Of a DNA stretch of 51,138 bases, positions 33,535 to 42,531 are shown piece by piece. The stretch is from Clostridiales bacterium (lineage in GTDB: Bacteria; Bacillota; Clostridia; Lachnospirales; Lachnospiraceae), in contig JALFSR010000057.1 in NCBI GenBank assembly GCA_022778745.1, forward strand, positions 1-51,138, written 5' to 3'. The position numbers and the translations under genes are program-made. The notes beneath the pieces were generated by a model. The model worked only from the letters and a program-made list of their open reading frames with translations. It made no database searches and was not told where the DNA came from. How positions within the stretch are numbered: the first letter of the stretch is position 1; each line of letters starts with the position of its first letter.

Positions 33535-35799
33535 ATGCGTAATATTATTAATATGAATCAAGGCTGGAAGTTTATTCAAAAGAATGTTGGACTTCCAGAA
33601 TCACTGCCGATGGATTGGCAGGATGTTAATCTGCCTCATACTTGGAATGCAGTAGATGGTCATGACGGAAAAGGAAAGTATGACAGAGGAAACTACTGGT
33701 ATGCAAAGAAATTTGCGACTCCAAAGCAGCCTTTGGCAGGTGGCAGAGTGTACGTGGAAATTCTTGCAGCCGGACAGCAGGCATCTGTTTATGTGAATGG
33801 AACGAAAGTTACGTATCATGAAGGAGGATATTCGATCTTCCGTGTGGATGTAACAGACTTATGTAAAGAAAATGAAGACAATCTTTTAGTTGTTGAATGC
33901 AGTAATGAACACAAGGACAGCGTATATCCACAGTCAGCAGACTTTACATTCTATGGTGGGCTTTACAGAGGTGTAAACTTAATCAGCGTTCCAGATGCAC
34001 ATTTTGACTTAGATTATTATGGCGGACCTGGAATCCAAGTAACACCAAAGCCATGTGACTGCGGCGGAGCGATGTTTGAAGTTGTTTCCTATGTGAAAGA
34101 TTCTGATGAAAACTTTACAGTATTATACAGCGTGAAAGATGCAGATGGAAAAGAAGTTGCCAGTGGATGCCGTCCATCAGATGCCACAGCAATTACATTA
34201 TTTGTTCCAGATGCAAAGAAATGGGAATTAGACAGACCATATCTTTATACAGTAACAGCAACACTTCAGAGACGTAACGAAGCATATGATGAAGTATCTG
34301 CTCGTGTAGGTGTACGTAGTTTCAGCTGCGATCCAAACGAAGGATTTATCATTAATGGAGTACAGACACCTCTCCGTGGAGTAAGCCGTCATCAAGATCA
34401 GCTTTATAAGGGCAATGCATTGACAAGAGAAGATCATTTTGAAGATGCAAAGATTATTAAAGATCTTGGTGCAAATACGATTCGTCTCGCTCATTATCAG
34501 CATTCACAAGATTTCTATGATGCGTGTGATGAACTTGGATTTGCTGTTTGGGCAGAAATTCCATTTATCAGTATTATGAATCAGAATTCAGATGCACATC
34601 AAAATTGTATCAGTCAGATGAAGGAACTGGTAATTCAGAACTATAACCATCCATCTATTTTCTTCTGGGGAATTTCAAATGAAATTTTAATCGGAGGTAT
34701 TTCTCAGAAATTAGTTGATAATCATAAAGAATTGAACGAACTTGTAAAGAAATTAGATCCAACTCGTCTTACGACAATTGCACATGTATCTATGACACCA
34801 GTGGAAAGTCCAATGCATGGAATCACAGATATAGAAAGTTACAACCATTACTTTGGATGGTACGGCGGTCGTATGGAAGATAATGGTCCGTGGTTAGATC
34901 ATTTCCATGAAGTTCATTCAAATATTTGTCTTGGTCTTTCTGAGTATGGATGCGAAGGTATTATTACGTATCATGGTTCAAACCCAGCATGTAAAGATTA
35001 CAGTGAAGAATATCAGGCATTGTATCATGAGCATATGGCAAAAGTTCTTGCAGATCGTCCTTGGATTTGGTCAAGTCATGTATGGAATATGTTTGACTTT
35101 GGATGTGCTGCCAGAGATGAAGGTGGAGTTGCAGGACGGAATAATAAAGGTCTTGTTACAATGGATCGTAAAACAAAGAAAGACAGCTTCTATATTTACA
35201 AAGTTTATTGGAACAAAGAGCCGATGGTTCATCTTTGTGGAAAACGTTATGCACAGCGCGCAGGAGAGACGACAGAAATCCGTGTTTACTCCAACCAGCC
35301 AACTGTTACATTGTATTTAAATGGCAAGAAAATTGCTCAAAAGAGTGCAGAAAAAGTATTTGTATTTGAAGTTGCATTAGAAGATGGATTTAACCTGATT
35401 ATGGCACAAGCAGGTACAGTAAAAGATACAATGACGCTGGAAAAAGTAGAGAAAGAACCTTCCATCTACGTACTTCCTGAAGTAAATGAGCGTGCAGAAG
35501 GTGTTGCAAACTGGTTTCAGTCAGTTGGCAATATGGATCTGACTGCTCCAATGGATTTCCCAGAAGGCATGTACAGTGTTAAAGATAAAATTGAAGATAT
35601 TGCAAATAATCAAGAAGCAATGGATATTGTATCTAAGGTAATTAAGCTTATGATGAATATGAAAGTTACTCCAGGTGAAGGAATGTGGGATATGGTAAAA
35701 ACAAACTCAGTAGAAGACCTGTTTAAGATGTTAGGTACGAATACTCCAGATGGATTCCTTGAAAGTGTAAATGCTAAGCTGATAAAGATTGCAAAATAA
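33535..35799 (+). CDS. Glycoside hydrolase family 2 (beta-galactosidase/glucuronidase type)
   Basis: A 754-residue enzyme without a signal peptide, so cytoplasmic. Domains are a sugar-binding jelly roll (1-165), an Ig-like domain (170-270) and a TIM barrel (275-580). The acid/base is Glu 383 in FFWGISNE and the nucleophile is Glu 470 in GLSEYGCEG. GVSRHQD, ANTIRLAHYQHS and HVWNMFDF are family signatures. A further beta domain (580-650) is followed by an unusual helical C-terminal region of about 100 residues with no catalytic role I can name. The sugar specificity is open. AAAGGAGG precedes the ATG. It is monocistronic. Confidence 0.9.
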   Translation: MRNIINMNQGWKFIQKNVGLPESLPMDWQDVNLPHTWNAVDGHDGKGKYDRGNYWYAKKFATPKQPLAGGRVYVEILAAGQQASVYVNGTKVTYHEGGYSIFRVDVTDLCKENEDNLLVVECSNEHKDSVYPQSADFTFYGGLYRGVNLISVPDAHFDLDYYGGPGIQVTPKPCDCGGAMFEVVSYVKDSDENFTVLYSVKDADGKEVASGCRPSDATAITLFVPDAKKWELDRPYLYTVTATLQRRNEAYDEVSARVGVRSFSCDPNEGFIINGVQTPLRGVSRHQDQLYKGNALTREDHFEDAKIIKDLGANTIRLAHYQHSQDFYDACDELGFAVWAEIPFISIMNQNSDAHQNCISQMKELVIQNYNHPSIFFWGISNEILIGGISQKLVDNHKELNELVKKLDPTRLTTIAHVSMTPVESPMHGITDIESYNHYFGWYGGRMEDNGPWLDHFHEVHSNICLGLSEYGCEGIITYHGSNPACKDYSEEYQALYHEHMAKVLADRPWIWSSHVWNMFDFGCAARDEGGVAGRNNKGLVTMDRKTKKDSFYIYKVYWNKEPMVHLCGKRYAQRAGETTEIRVYSNQPTVTLYLNGKKIAQKSAEKVFVFEVALEDGFNLIMAQAGTVKDTMTLEKVEKEPSIYVLPEVNERAEGVANWFQSVGNMDLTAPMDFPEGMYSVKDKIEDIANNQEAMDIVSKVIKLMMNMKVTPGEGMWDMVKTNSVEDLFKMLGTNTPDGFLESVNAKLIKIAK

Positions 35800-35849
35800 G
35801 TTGATTTTTTGCTGTTAAAGCACTATAAGCTGTTTCATCCGTTTTTTTC

Positions 35850-35878
35850 TTGTAATGATTGTTAACATCTGGTATAAT
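35850..35878 (+). promoter_or_regulatory. trmB promoter
   Basis: TTGTAA (35850-35855), 17-base spacer, TATAAT (35873-35878), 34 bases before the start codon. Confidence 0.8.
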
Positions 35879-35912
35879 GGCATCGTCAGTAAATATAAGG
35901 ATGGAATGATTT

Positions 35913-36548
35913 ATGCGTTTAAGAAATATTAAGGGTGCTCGTGAGGCAATGACAGAAAGTAAATTTGTGATTCAAAACCCAGAGCAATATAAGGGAAGAT
36001 GGAAAGAAGTCTTTCATAATGATAATCCGATCCACATTGAAGTTGGGATGGGGAAGGGCAAATTTATTACGACACTTGCACAGCAAAATCCAAATATTAA
36101 TTATATTGGTATAGAAAAATATTCTTCTGTATTGATTCGTGCACTGGAAAAGAGGGAAACAATGGAAGTATCGAATTTATTTTTCCTTCGTTTTGATGCG
36201 GAGAATATTTTGGATATATTTGGAAACGGAGAAGTAGGCCGTATTTACTTGAATTTTTCGGATCCATGGCCGAAAGATCGTCATGCAAAGAGACGCCTCA
36301 CATCGAAGGAATATTTCGCTCGTTATGATCAGATTTTAGAAAAAAATGGTCAGGTGGAGTTTAAGACAGATAATCAAGATTTATTTACATTTTCTTTGGA
36401 ATCAGTAACAGAAGCTGGGTGGTATATGGAAATGAGCACAAGGGATTATCATAATAGTCCGTATATGGAAGGAAATGTTATGACAGAATATGAAGAAAAG
36501 TTTTCTTCAATGGGGAATCCGATTTGCAAATTAATAGCAAAGCGGTAA
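35913..36548 (+). CDS. trmB: tRNA (guanine-N7-)-methyltransferase TrmB
   Basis: A 211-residue SAM-dependent enzyme that makes m7G46 in the tRNA variable loop. The SAM loop is EVGMGKGKFI near 43-52, and the family signature is FSDPWPKDRHAKRRL near 114-128, with the catalytic Asp in DPWPK. The C-terminal TEYEEKFSSMGNPI region is also typical. AAGGATGG lies upstream of ATG 35913. The length equals bacterial TrmB. Confidence 0.96.
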   Translation: MRLRNIKGAREAMTESKFVIQNPEQYKGRWKEVFHNDNPIHIEVGMGKGKFITTLAQQNPNINYIGIEKYSSVLIRALEKRETMEVSNLFFLRFDAENILDIFGNGEVGRIYLNFSDPWPKDRHAKRRLTSKEYFARYDQILEKNGQVEFKTDNQDLFTFSLESVTEAGWYMEMSTRDYHNSPYMEGNVMTEYEEKFSSMGNPICKLIAKR

Positions 36549-36638
36549 ATAAGAAGCAGATTTGGAATGTCTGGTTTATTGCATAATGGAGTTGTGATGC
36601 ATAAGATAAATAAATGTGATGAAAATGAGTGATGGCAT

Positions 36639-36797
36639 ATGCCAAGAAAAAATAGATTGATGACTCAGATTGAACATCTTACTTATGATAAGCGATGTCT
36701 CCATAAAAATGTACTGCAGTGGAAGGCGTCCTTCGATGAAGTGAACAAAGTATTAGAAAGAAAAAGGAAAGAAAAGTGTAAGACAAAGAAGAAATAA
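36639..36797 (+). CDS. Small basic protein, 52 residues, unknown
   Basis: The frame from ATG 36639 to TAA 36795-36797 encodes MPRKNRLMTQIEHL at its start and a strongly basic end (ERKRKEKCKTKKK). It has one internal Trp and two Cys. The SD is weak (GAGTGATGG). It follows trmB in the same direction and ends just before a 17-base-pair hairpin. The regular hydrophilic composition supports a real small gene, possibly nucleic-acid binding, but this is a low-confidence call. Confidence 0.4.
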   Translation: MPRKNRLMTQIEHLTYDKRCLHKNVLQWKASFDEVNKVLERKRKEKCKTKKK

Positions 36798-36807
36798 CAA
36801 ATTAGAA

Positions 36808-36859
36808 TGACCTCAATAAGTTAGGCGGAGATATTTTGCAGTCTAACTTATTGAGGTCA
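36808..36859. terminator. Perfect 17-base-pair hairpin between convergent genes
   Basis: TGACCTCAATAAGTTAG (36808-36824) is exactly complementary to 36843-36859, with an 18-base loop. It lacks a T tract on either side, yet its place between convergent genes suggests a transcription stop. Confidence 0.65.
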
Positions 36860-36876
36860 GTTTATAAAATAAAGCA

Positions 36877-38037
36877 TTAATTTCGATTCTTTTGTGCCAG
36901 TCGATTGTCTACCCAGCGTCCTGTTAAAAATGCGATAACAGCGACACATGGAACGCCAAGGAACATACCGATAAATCCTCCGACGGCACCTCCAATTGTA
37001 ATTGCAAAAATAATCCAAATTGGACGAAGACCGGTGGAATCGCCAAGGATCTTAGGACCAAGGTATAGTCCGTCAAACTGCTGTAATATAAGAATTAAAA
37101 GTAAGTAAATGAACATTTGGATCGGATCAATTAATAAAATGATAAATGCACCTGGTACAGCTCCAATAAATGGACCAAAATATGGAATCATGTTTGTAAC
37201 ACCGATAATTACACTAATCAACAATGCGTATGGAAGCTTTAATATCGTCATAAAAATAAAACATAAAATACCGATGATAATAGAGTCCAATGTCTTGCCA
37301 CTAATAAATCCGCTGAAAATTCTATGACAATCTTTCGCTGTTGCGATTGTATAATCGGCTGTTTTTTCTGGAAAGAGTGCATAGAGAAAACGGTGGATAG
37401 CACGTCCAAGAGTGTTTTTGTCATATAGCATATAACAAGATACTATAATTGCAATTAATGTTGTTGATAATGCTTTTACGATGGAAACTGTACTGAGCAA
37501 GATCTGAGGAATTAACGAAGTAAGCCATGAGGTTAATGCCTTTATATCAAGCAGATTGAGCATATAAGTTTCTGCGTTAGAAGCTAATACATCAATATCA
37601 ATATTTGGAAAATAAGCTTTTAAATTCATTAAAAACAATGTAATTTCATTAATCCATTCTGGGACACGGGTAGCAAGATCGCTGATATTACGTCCAATTT
37701 GAGGAAGCAGAAATGCTACGACAAGTGCAATTAAACCTATTGCGAACAAATAGGATAACAGCATGGAAATCCCAGTACGGATACCTGCTTTAGAAATATG
37801 CAGTATGTTTTTACACAATTTTTCCTCTAATAGATTTACGATAGGGTTTAACATATACGCGATTAAAAATCCGATCAAAAATGGAGAGAGTGCACTAAAA
37901 GATGCACGAAGCATTCGGGCAGTATATTCCCAGGAAAAAATAGTTTTTACGATTAAAGCACAAATAGATACGACAGCAATCGTATAAATCGAAATCGTAA
38001 AATACCGTTTGTTAAATTCAAATTTATTATTGCTCAT
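36877..38037 (-). CDS. AI-2E-family (PerM) membrane transporter
   Basis: A 386-residue polytopic membrane protein of the AI-2E/PerM family. The N-terminal helices contain PFLIGFLIAYMLNPIVNLLEE. The C-terminal part holds DGLYLGPKILGDSTGLRPIWI and GGAVGGFIGMFLGVPCVAVI, the family signatures. About eight helices are visible. ATG 38037 is chosen because GGAGGAGG lies 8 bases upstream; the frame start at 38061 would lie upstream of that SD. The transported molecule is uncertain; the autoinducer-2 role is proven in few members and others act as ion exchangers. It is monocistronic. Confidence 0.85.
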   Translation of the reverse strand: MSNNKFEFNKRYFTISIYTIAVVSICALIVKTIFSWEYTARMLRASFSALSPFLIGFLIAYMLNPIVNLLEEKLCKNILHISKAGIRTGISMLLSYLFAIGLIALVVAFLLPQIGRNISDLATRVPEWINEITLFLMNLKAYFPNIDIDVLASNAETYMLNLLDIKALTSWLTSLIPQILLSTVSIVKALSTTLIAIIVSCYMLYDKNTLGRAIHRFLYALFPEKTADYTIATAKDCHRIFSGFISGKTLDSIIIGILCFIFMTILKLPYALLISVIIGVTNMIPYFGPFIGAVPGAFIILLIDPIQMFIYLLLILILQQFDGLYLGPKILGDSTGLRPIWIIFAITIGGAVGGFIGMFLGVPCVAVIAFLTGRWVDNRLAQKNRN

Positions 38038-38447
38038 AAACAAACCTCCTCCACTTATCATAGTTGTATGTCAATTTTAACATAATAAGCGAAAAAAAGT
38101 CAACAATTCTGAGGAAATTCATGCTATCGTTGAAAGAATTTTAATTAAAAGCAGTGAAACTGCTTCTCGAATATCTGCTTCGTAATTGTGCTTGCTAAAA
38201 CAGTATAAAAGATTGTTATATAAATCGGTGAAATTTTTGAAAAAATAGGAACAAATTGCTGTATTAAAAACAAAAGTTAACTGCATTGATTGTGTAATAT
38301 TTTGATATCATACAAAAAATAAAAATATATTTTATGAAATATATCAGAAAATAAAAAAATAAGTGATTTTTTGAAAAAAAAGCTTGCATTTTGTGAAGGT
38401 ATCATATATAATAACTCATGTGCTTAAGAGAACAGCAATTATAGTAA
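38038..38447. other. Intergenic region between AI-2E gene and tRNA-Lys
   Basis: This 410-base very AT-rich gap holds the tRNA promoter (38384-38412) at its right end and a short stem GCAGT-gaa-ACTGC near 38151-38163. Nothing else is recognised. Confidence 0.5.
38384..38412 (+). promoter_or_regulatory. tRNA-Lys promoter
   Basis: TTGCAT (38384-38389), 17-base spacer, TATAAT (38407-38412), 36 bases before the tRNA. Confidence 0.85.
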
Positions 38448-38520
38448 GCGCGATTAGCTCAGTTGGTAGAGCACCTGACTCTTAATCAGGGTGTCCAGGG
38501 TTCGAGCCCCTGATCGCGCA
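38448..38520 (+). tRNA. tRNA-Lys (anticodon CTT)
   Basis: A full cloverleaf: acceptor GCGCGAT pairs with ATCGCGC, D arm with AGTTGGTAGA, anticodon stem CTGAC/CTTAATCAG with CTT at 38481-38483, and T loop TTCGAGC. The discriminator is A38520, and no CCA is encoded. Confidence 0.97.
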
Positions 38521-38524
38521 TCTA

Positions 38525-38572
38525 AGTACCGGTTTTGGAGACGTGAGGAGCTCTGGGGTCGGTGCTTTTTTT
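38525..38572 (+). terminator. tRNA-Lys terminator
   Basis: AGTACCGGTTTTGGAG (38525-38540) pairs with CTCTGGGGTCGGTGCT (38551-38566) at all 16 positions, seven or so being G-U wobbles. A run of seven T follows. Confidence 0.85.
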
Positions 38573-38614
38573 GTTACTTTAGGAAGCAAAGTCTCGTTTA
38601 TTTCAGGAGGAAAA

Positions 38615-39556
38615 ATGAAAAAAAAGATTTTATTTACAATTTCGATTGTTTTTATAATAGTATTATCGTCATGTGGGATTCGCCCATATGAAAAAAATGA
38701 GGATGGAAAGCTTACTGTTGCAACGACGATTTTTCCGTATTATGATTTTGCAAGAGCAGTCGGAAGAGATCTCATTAATGTAGAGCTTATCATTCCAGCA
38801 GGCAGAGACAGTCATTCATTTGAACCGACACCGGCGGATATGATTGCGATAGAACAGGCGGATTTATTTTTGTATAATGGCGGTGAGATGGAACGCTGGC
38901 TGGATGAATTGTTAGAAACCGCAAGGGAAAATGGGAAAGAGAATCTGCGTATGATGGATTATGTGCGGACAGATAAAGAGCAGGTGTTAGAAGGAATGCT
39001 GATTCGCGGAGCAGAGGAAGACGATGAATTTGATGAGCATATATGGACGTCTCCAAGAAATGCAATGCGTTTGCTTCGAGAGATTAGTAAAAAACTTCAG
39101 GAGATGGATCCAGCTCATGCAGCACAGTTTGAAGAGAATACGCAGGCTTATATAGTTCAATTACAGCATCTGGATGCGCAATTTACATCAATTGTGGCAG
39201 AGGCTCCAAAGAAATTAATGATATTTGGGGATAAATTCCCGTTTTATTATTTTGCCAGAGACTATGGCATCACTTGTTATGCGGCATTTCCAGGATGCAG
39301 TACCGAGACAGAGCCAAGTGCAAGTACGATGGCATATTTGATTGATAAAACCGTGCAGGAACAAGTAGGAGCCATTTATTATTTGGAATTAAGTACACAT
39401 AAAGTAGCAGATGCGATTGGAGAAGCAATCGGAGTGAAGTCATTGTTATTTCATTCGTGTCATAATGTAACAAGAGAAGAGTTTGATTCTGGCGTTACGT
39501 ATGTACAGTTAATGAATCAAAATGCACAAAACTTACGAGAGGGGTTGAATAGATAA
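38615..39556 (+). CDS. znuA: ABC transporter metal-binding lipoprotein (ZnuA/AdcA type)
   Basis: A 313-residue cluster A-I substrate-binding protein for Zn2+ or Mn2+. Lipobox LSSCG gives a lipidated Cys near residue 21. The family pattern is visible: TIFPYYDFARAVG, His in GRDSHSFEPTP, His in FDEHIWTSPRNAM, and Glu/Asp near TETEPSAS. The His-rich loop of many zinc proteins is absent, so manganese is possible. ATG 38615 is chosen because AGGAGG lies upstream; the longer frame start at 38543 falls inside the tRNA terminator. It overlaps znuC by one base. Confidence 0.88.
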   Translation: MKKKILFTISIVFIIVLSSCGIRPYEKNEDGKLTVATTIFPYYDFARAVGRDLINVELIIPAGRDSHSFEPTPADMIAIEQADLFLYNGGEMERWLDELLETARENGKENLRMMDYVRTDKEQVLEGMLIRGAEEDDEFDEHIWTSPRNAMRLLREISKKLQEMDPAHAAQFEENTQAYIVQLQHLDAQFTSIVAEAPKKLMIFGDKFPFYYFARDYGITCYAAFPGCSTETEPSASTMAYLIDKTVQEQVGAIYYLELSTHKVADAIGEAIGVKSLLFHSCHNVTREEFDSGVTYVQLMNQNAQNLREGLNR

Positions 39557-40263
39557 TGGATATCATAAGATGTAACGATGTCAGTTTTGGATATGAAAAT
39601 CATACGGCAGTGGATCGTGTTAGTTTTTTATTGAAACAGGGGGACTTTCTCTGTATTGTAGGAAAAAATGGTTCTGGAAAGAGTACGCTTTTAAAAGGAA
39701 TTCTTGGATTTTTAAAACCGATGGGAGGAGAATTGGAATTTTCCAAGGAAGTAAAAGAACATGGAATTGGGTATTTGCCGCAGCAGACAGCCGCACAGAA
39801 AAATTTTCCTGCGACTGTAATGGAAGTGGTATTGTCTGGATGTCTCAAACAGCGTGGATACCGTCCATTTTATTCTAAAAAAGAAAAGGAAATAGCTCTT
39901 TATAATTTGGAGCGAATCGGCATGGTATCAAGAAAAAACAGATGCTATTGTGATTTATCCGGAGGACAGCAGCAGCGCGTATTGATTGCACGTGCACTTT
40001 GTGCAACAAAAGATATTTTATTGTTGGATGAACCAACAACTGGGCTGGATCCAAAAGCCACAATGGAGCTGTATCATGTATTGGAACACCTCAATAAAGA
40101 GGAACATGTAACGATTATTATGGTATCACATGATGTACAAAATAGTATTTCTCACGCAACCCATATTTTGCATATGCGCCGTCAGATGAAGTTTTTCGGA
40201 ACAGTGCAGGAGTACAAGCAAAGTGAGATTGGAAAAGAATTTTTAGGAGGAATGAGCGAATGA
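39556..40263 (+). CDS. znuC: Metal ABC transporter ATP-binding protein
   Basis: A 235-residue ATPase. Walker A is VGKNGSGKST near 35-44, signature LSGGQQQRV near 134-142, Walker B ILLLDEPTTGLDP near 154-166 and switch His in MVSHDVQNS. The Q-loop GIGYLPQQ precedes. The start ATG 39556 shares a base with the znuA stop (TAATG). It powers import by the partner permease. Confidence 0.93.
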   Translation: MDIIRCNDVSFGYENHTAVDRVSFLLKQGDFLCIVGKNGSGKSTLLKGILGFLKPMGGELEFSKEVKEHGIGYLPQQTAAQKNFPATVMEVVLSGCLKQRGYRPFYSKKEKEIALYNLERIGMVSRKNRCYCDLSGGQQQRVLIARALCATKDILLLDEPTTGLDPKATMELYHVLEHLNKEEHVTIIMVSHDVQNSISHATHILHMRRQMKFFGTVQEYKQSEIGKEFLGGMSE

Positions 40264-41069
40264 TTCAAATGATTGCAAAAATGTTTTCGTATCCATTTAT
40301 TATTCATGCATTTATTGTTGGAGTATTCGTATCGCTCTGCGCTGCATTATTAGGCGTGAGCCTTGTGTTAAAGCGATTTTCAATGATTGGAGATGGTCTT
40401 TCTCATGTGTCGTTTGGAGCACTTTCGATTGCAGTGGCATGTGGATGGGCACCGCTTCCAGTCTCCATTCCGATTGTTGTCGCAGCGGCATTTTTTCTTC
40501 TTCGTATAACCGATAATGGAAAAATGAAAAGTGATGCGGCAATTGCCGTACTTTCTTCGAGTTCTCTTGCGATTGGAATTACAGTAACCGCATTAACAAC
40601 TGGAATGAATACCGATGTTTCAAGCTATATGTTTGGAAGTATTTTGGCGATGAGCAATGCCGATGTAATAATTAGTGTCATTTTATCAATTGTTGTATTG
40701 CTATTATATTTTTTCTGTTACAATAAGCTGTTTGCCGTGACATTTGATGAGAATTTTGCACAGGCATCGGGTGTATCAGTTAATTTTTATCGTATGGTAA
40801 TCGCAGTGTTTACAGCAGTAACGATTGTACTTGGCATGCGGATGATGGGAGCAATGTTAATATCCAGTCTCATTATTTTCCCAGCATTGACAGCGATGCG
40901 AATGGCAAAAAGCTTTCGCGGGGTTGTAATCTGTGCCGCAGTGTTATCTGTTATTAATTTTTGTATTGGGTTAATTGTGTCATTTTTATATGCAACTCCA
41001 ACAGGAGCAAGCATTGTTATTGTTAATTTATTGGTACTTATAATTGTAACAGCGATTCAAAAAATATGA
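40260..41069 (+). CDS. znuB: Metal ABC transporter permease
   Basis: A 269-residue ABC-3-family membrane protein with about eight helices. ALLGVSLVLKRFSMIGDGLSHVSFGALSIA (residues about 27-55) is the family signature, and GMRMMGAMLISSLIIFPALTAMRMA carries the EAA-like contact region. The start overlaps znuC by four bases (ATGA), as is usual for coupled subunits. It ends the three-gene zinc/manganese importer. No Zur or MntR box was identified upstream of the operon. Confidence 0.93.
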   Translation: MIQMIAKMFSYPFIIHAFIVGVFVSLCAALLGVSLVLKRFSMIGDGLSHVSFGALSIAVACGWAPLPVSIPIVVAAAFFLLRITDNGKMKSDAAIAVLSSSSLAIGITVTALTTGMNTDVSSYMFGSILAMSNADVIISVILSIVVLLLYFFCYNKLFAVTFDENFAQASGVSVNFYRMVIAVFTAVTIVLGMRMMGAMLISSLIIFPALTAMRMAKSFRGVVICAAVLSVINFCIGLIVSFLYATPTGASIVIVNLLVLIIVTAIQKI

Positions 41070-41074
41070 GGAGC

Positions 41075-41108
41075 GGCATAGCTGACGGAATAAGTTCAGC
41101 TATCCGCA
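41075..41108 (+). terminator. Hairpin after znuB
   Basis: GCGGCATAGCTGA pairs with TCAGCTATCCGC with one bulge. There is no clear T tract, so termination strength is uncertain. Confidence 0.45.
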
Positions 41109-41133
41109 TGTGAATTTGTATAAAATTTAGTGA

Positions 41134-41162
41134 TTGACATAAAATAGAGAAAGAGGTATAAT
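41134..41162 (+). promoter_or_regulatory. tRNA-fMet promoter
   Basis: TTGACA (41134-41139), 17-base spacer, TATAAT (41157-41162): a perfect sigma-A consensus 33 bases before the tRNA. Confidence 0.93.
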
Positions 41163-41194
41163 GAAAAAAGTCCAAATAATATATAATTAGATAA

Positions 41195-41268
41195 CGCGGG
41201 GTGGAGCAGTCTGGAAGCTCGTCGGGCTCATAACCCGAAGGTCATAGGTTCAAATCCTATTCCCGCAA
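41195..41268 (+). tRNA. Initiator tRNA-fMet (anticodon CAT)
   Basis: A full cloverleaf with CAT at 41229-41231. Initiator hallmarks are the unpaired C1-A72 end of the acceptor stem and three consecutive G-C pairs in the anticodon stem (GGG/CCC). No CCA is encoded; the discriminator is A41268. Confidence 0.95.
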
Positions 41269-41273
41269 TTAGA

Positions 41274-41320
41274 ATAAGGCTGGTGTATAATTATAGTACA
41301 CCAGCCTTATCTAGTTTTTT
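41274..41320 (+). terminator. tRNA-fMet terminator
   Basis: ATAAGGCTGGTGTA (41274-41287) pairs perfectly with TACACCAGCCTTAT (41297-41310), followed by CTAGTTTTTT. Confidence 0.92.
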
Positions 41321-41404
41321 GGCGTTGTATTATAGGTGCAAAACATATTCAATATTATCTCACAAAATTAGGATGTTTATAAAAAAATAAGGCAGGTGGA
41401 GTAT

Positions 41405-42514
41405 ATGGATACATTTATTTTAGAATTAAATGATCTAAAAAAGAACTTTGGAAAAACAGAAGTGTTAAAGGGGATTTCTTTGTCAGTTAAGCAAGGAGAA
41501 TTTATTACATTATTAGGGTCTTCCGGATGTGGAAAGACAACAATGATACGTATTATTGCTGGATTGGAGCAGCCAGACAGTGGCTCAGTCATATTGGAAG
41601 GAAAGGATGTGACGATGCTTGCACCAGATAAGCGTGATGTTAATACAGTATTTCAAAATTATGCATTGTTTCCTCATATGGATGTATTCCAAAATGTAGC
41701 ATATGGATTGAAAATCCGTAAAATTGCGAAAGAAGAAATAAAAAAACGAGTGATGGAAAGCTTAGAACTTGTGCAGCTTTCGGAATATGTACATAGAAAG
41801 CCATCGCAGCTTTCAGGCGGACAAAAACAGCGAGTTGCGATTGCAAGAGCAATTATAAATAACCCAAAAGTGCTGTTATTGGACGAGCCGCTTGGGGCGC
41901 TGGATTTGCAGCTTCGTCGTCAGATGCAGCATGAATTAAAGCGGCTTCAGAAAAAACTTGGAATTACATTTATTTATATTACGCATGACCAAGAGGAAGC
42001 AATTAATATGTCGGATCGGATTGCTGTCATGAAAGATGGTCAATTTGTGCAGATTGGAACGCCAGATGAGATTTATCATAATCCAAAAACAAGTTTTGCA
42101 GCAATGTTTGTAGGAAATGCAAATATTGTGCGGGGAACGGTGGAAGCGATTCAAAATGGTGTGGCAACGGTGCGAATTTATTATCCAGATGAACAGAGTG
42201 GAAGGGCAGCGGAGTTTAAATACACGGGAACTGCAGATGTTAAACTTGTCGAGTCAAACCAGATTCAAGTCGGTGATGCGATCGCAGCTGCAGTGAGAAG
42301 TGAAAATATTGTGCTTGGACAGGAGATGGGACTTTGTGCATTAGTAAAAGAAAAAAGTTTTGCTGGAGGGCTGTCACGTTTGACACTGCAGCTTCCAGAT
42401 GGCAAAGAAATAATTGCGAGCTGTCATGGAATGGACTGGGCGGCAGAAGAAGGGCAGTTTGTTGCAATTGGATGGAATCCAAACGATGCAATTATTGTGA
42501 AAGATGAACCATAA
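41405..42514 (+). CDS. potA: Spermidine/putrescine ABC transporter ATPase
   Basis: A 369-residue importer ATPase. Walker A is GSSGCGKTT near 38-46, signature LSGGQKQRVA near 135-144, Walker B VLLLDEPLGALD near 155-166 and switch His in ITHDQEEA. The C-terminal third is the TOBE domain found in PotA and MalK. ATG 41405 is preferred over GTG 41396 because AGGTGGAG lies immediately upstream. It is followed by potB, potC and potD, but a conserved leader element (42532-42664) separates it from them. Confidence 0.93.
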   Translation: MDTFILELNDLKKNFGKTEVLKGISLSVKQGEFITLLGSSGCGKTTMIRIIAGLEQPDSGSVILEGKDVTMLAPDKRDVNTVFQNYALFPHMDVFQNVAYGLKIRKIAKEEIKKRVMESLELVQLSEYVHRKPSQLSGGQKQRVAIARAIINNPKVLLLDEPLGALDLQLRRQMQHELKRLQKKLGITFIYITHDQEEAINMSDRIAVMKDGQFVQIGTPDEIYHNPKTSFAAMFVGNANIVRGTVEAIQNGVATVRIYYPDEQSGRAAEFKYTGTADVKLVESNQIQVGDAIAAAVRSENIVLGQEMGLCALVKEKSFAGGLSRLTLQLPDGKEIIASCHGMDWAAEEGQFVAIGWNPNDAIIVKDEP

Positions 42515-42531
42515 ATGGATGAAAAGGACAG

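Noticed and set aside
38543-38614. Longer start for the ZnuA-like protein
   Set aside because: The extra codons lie in the tRNA-Lys terminator, and the signal peptide with its SD begins at 38615.
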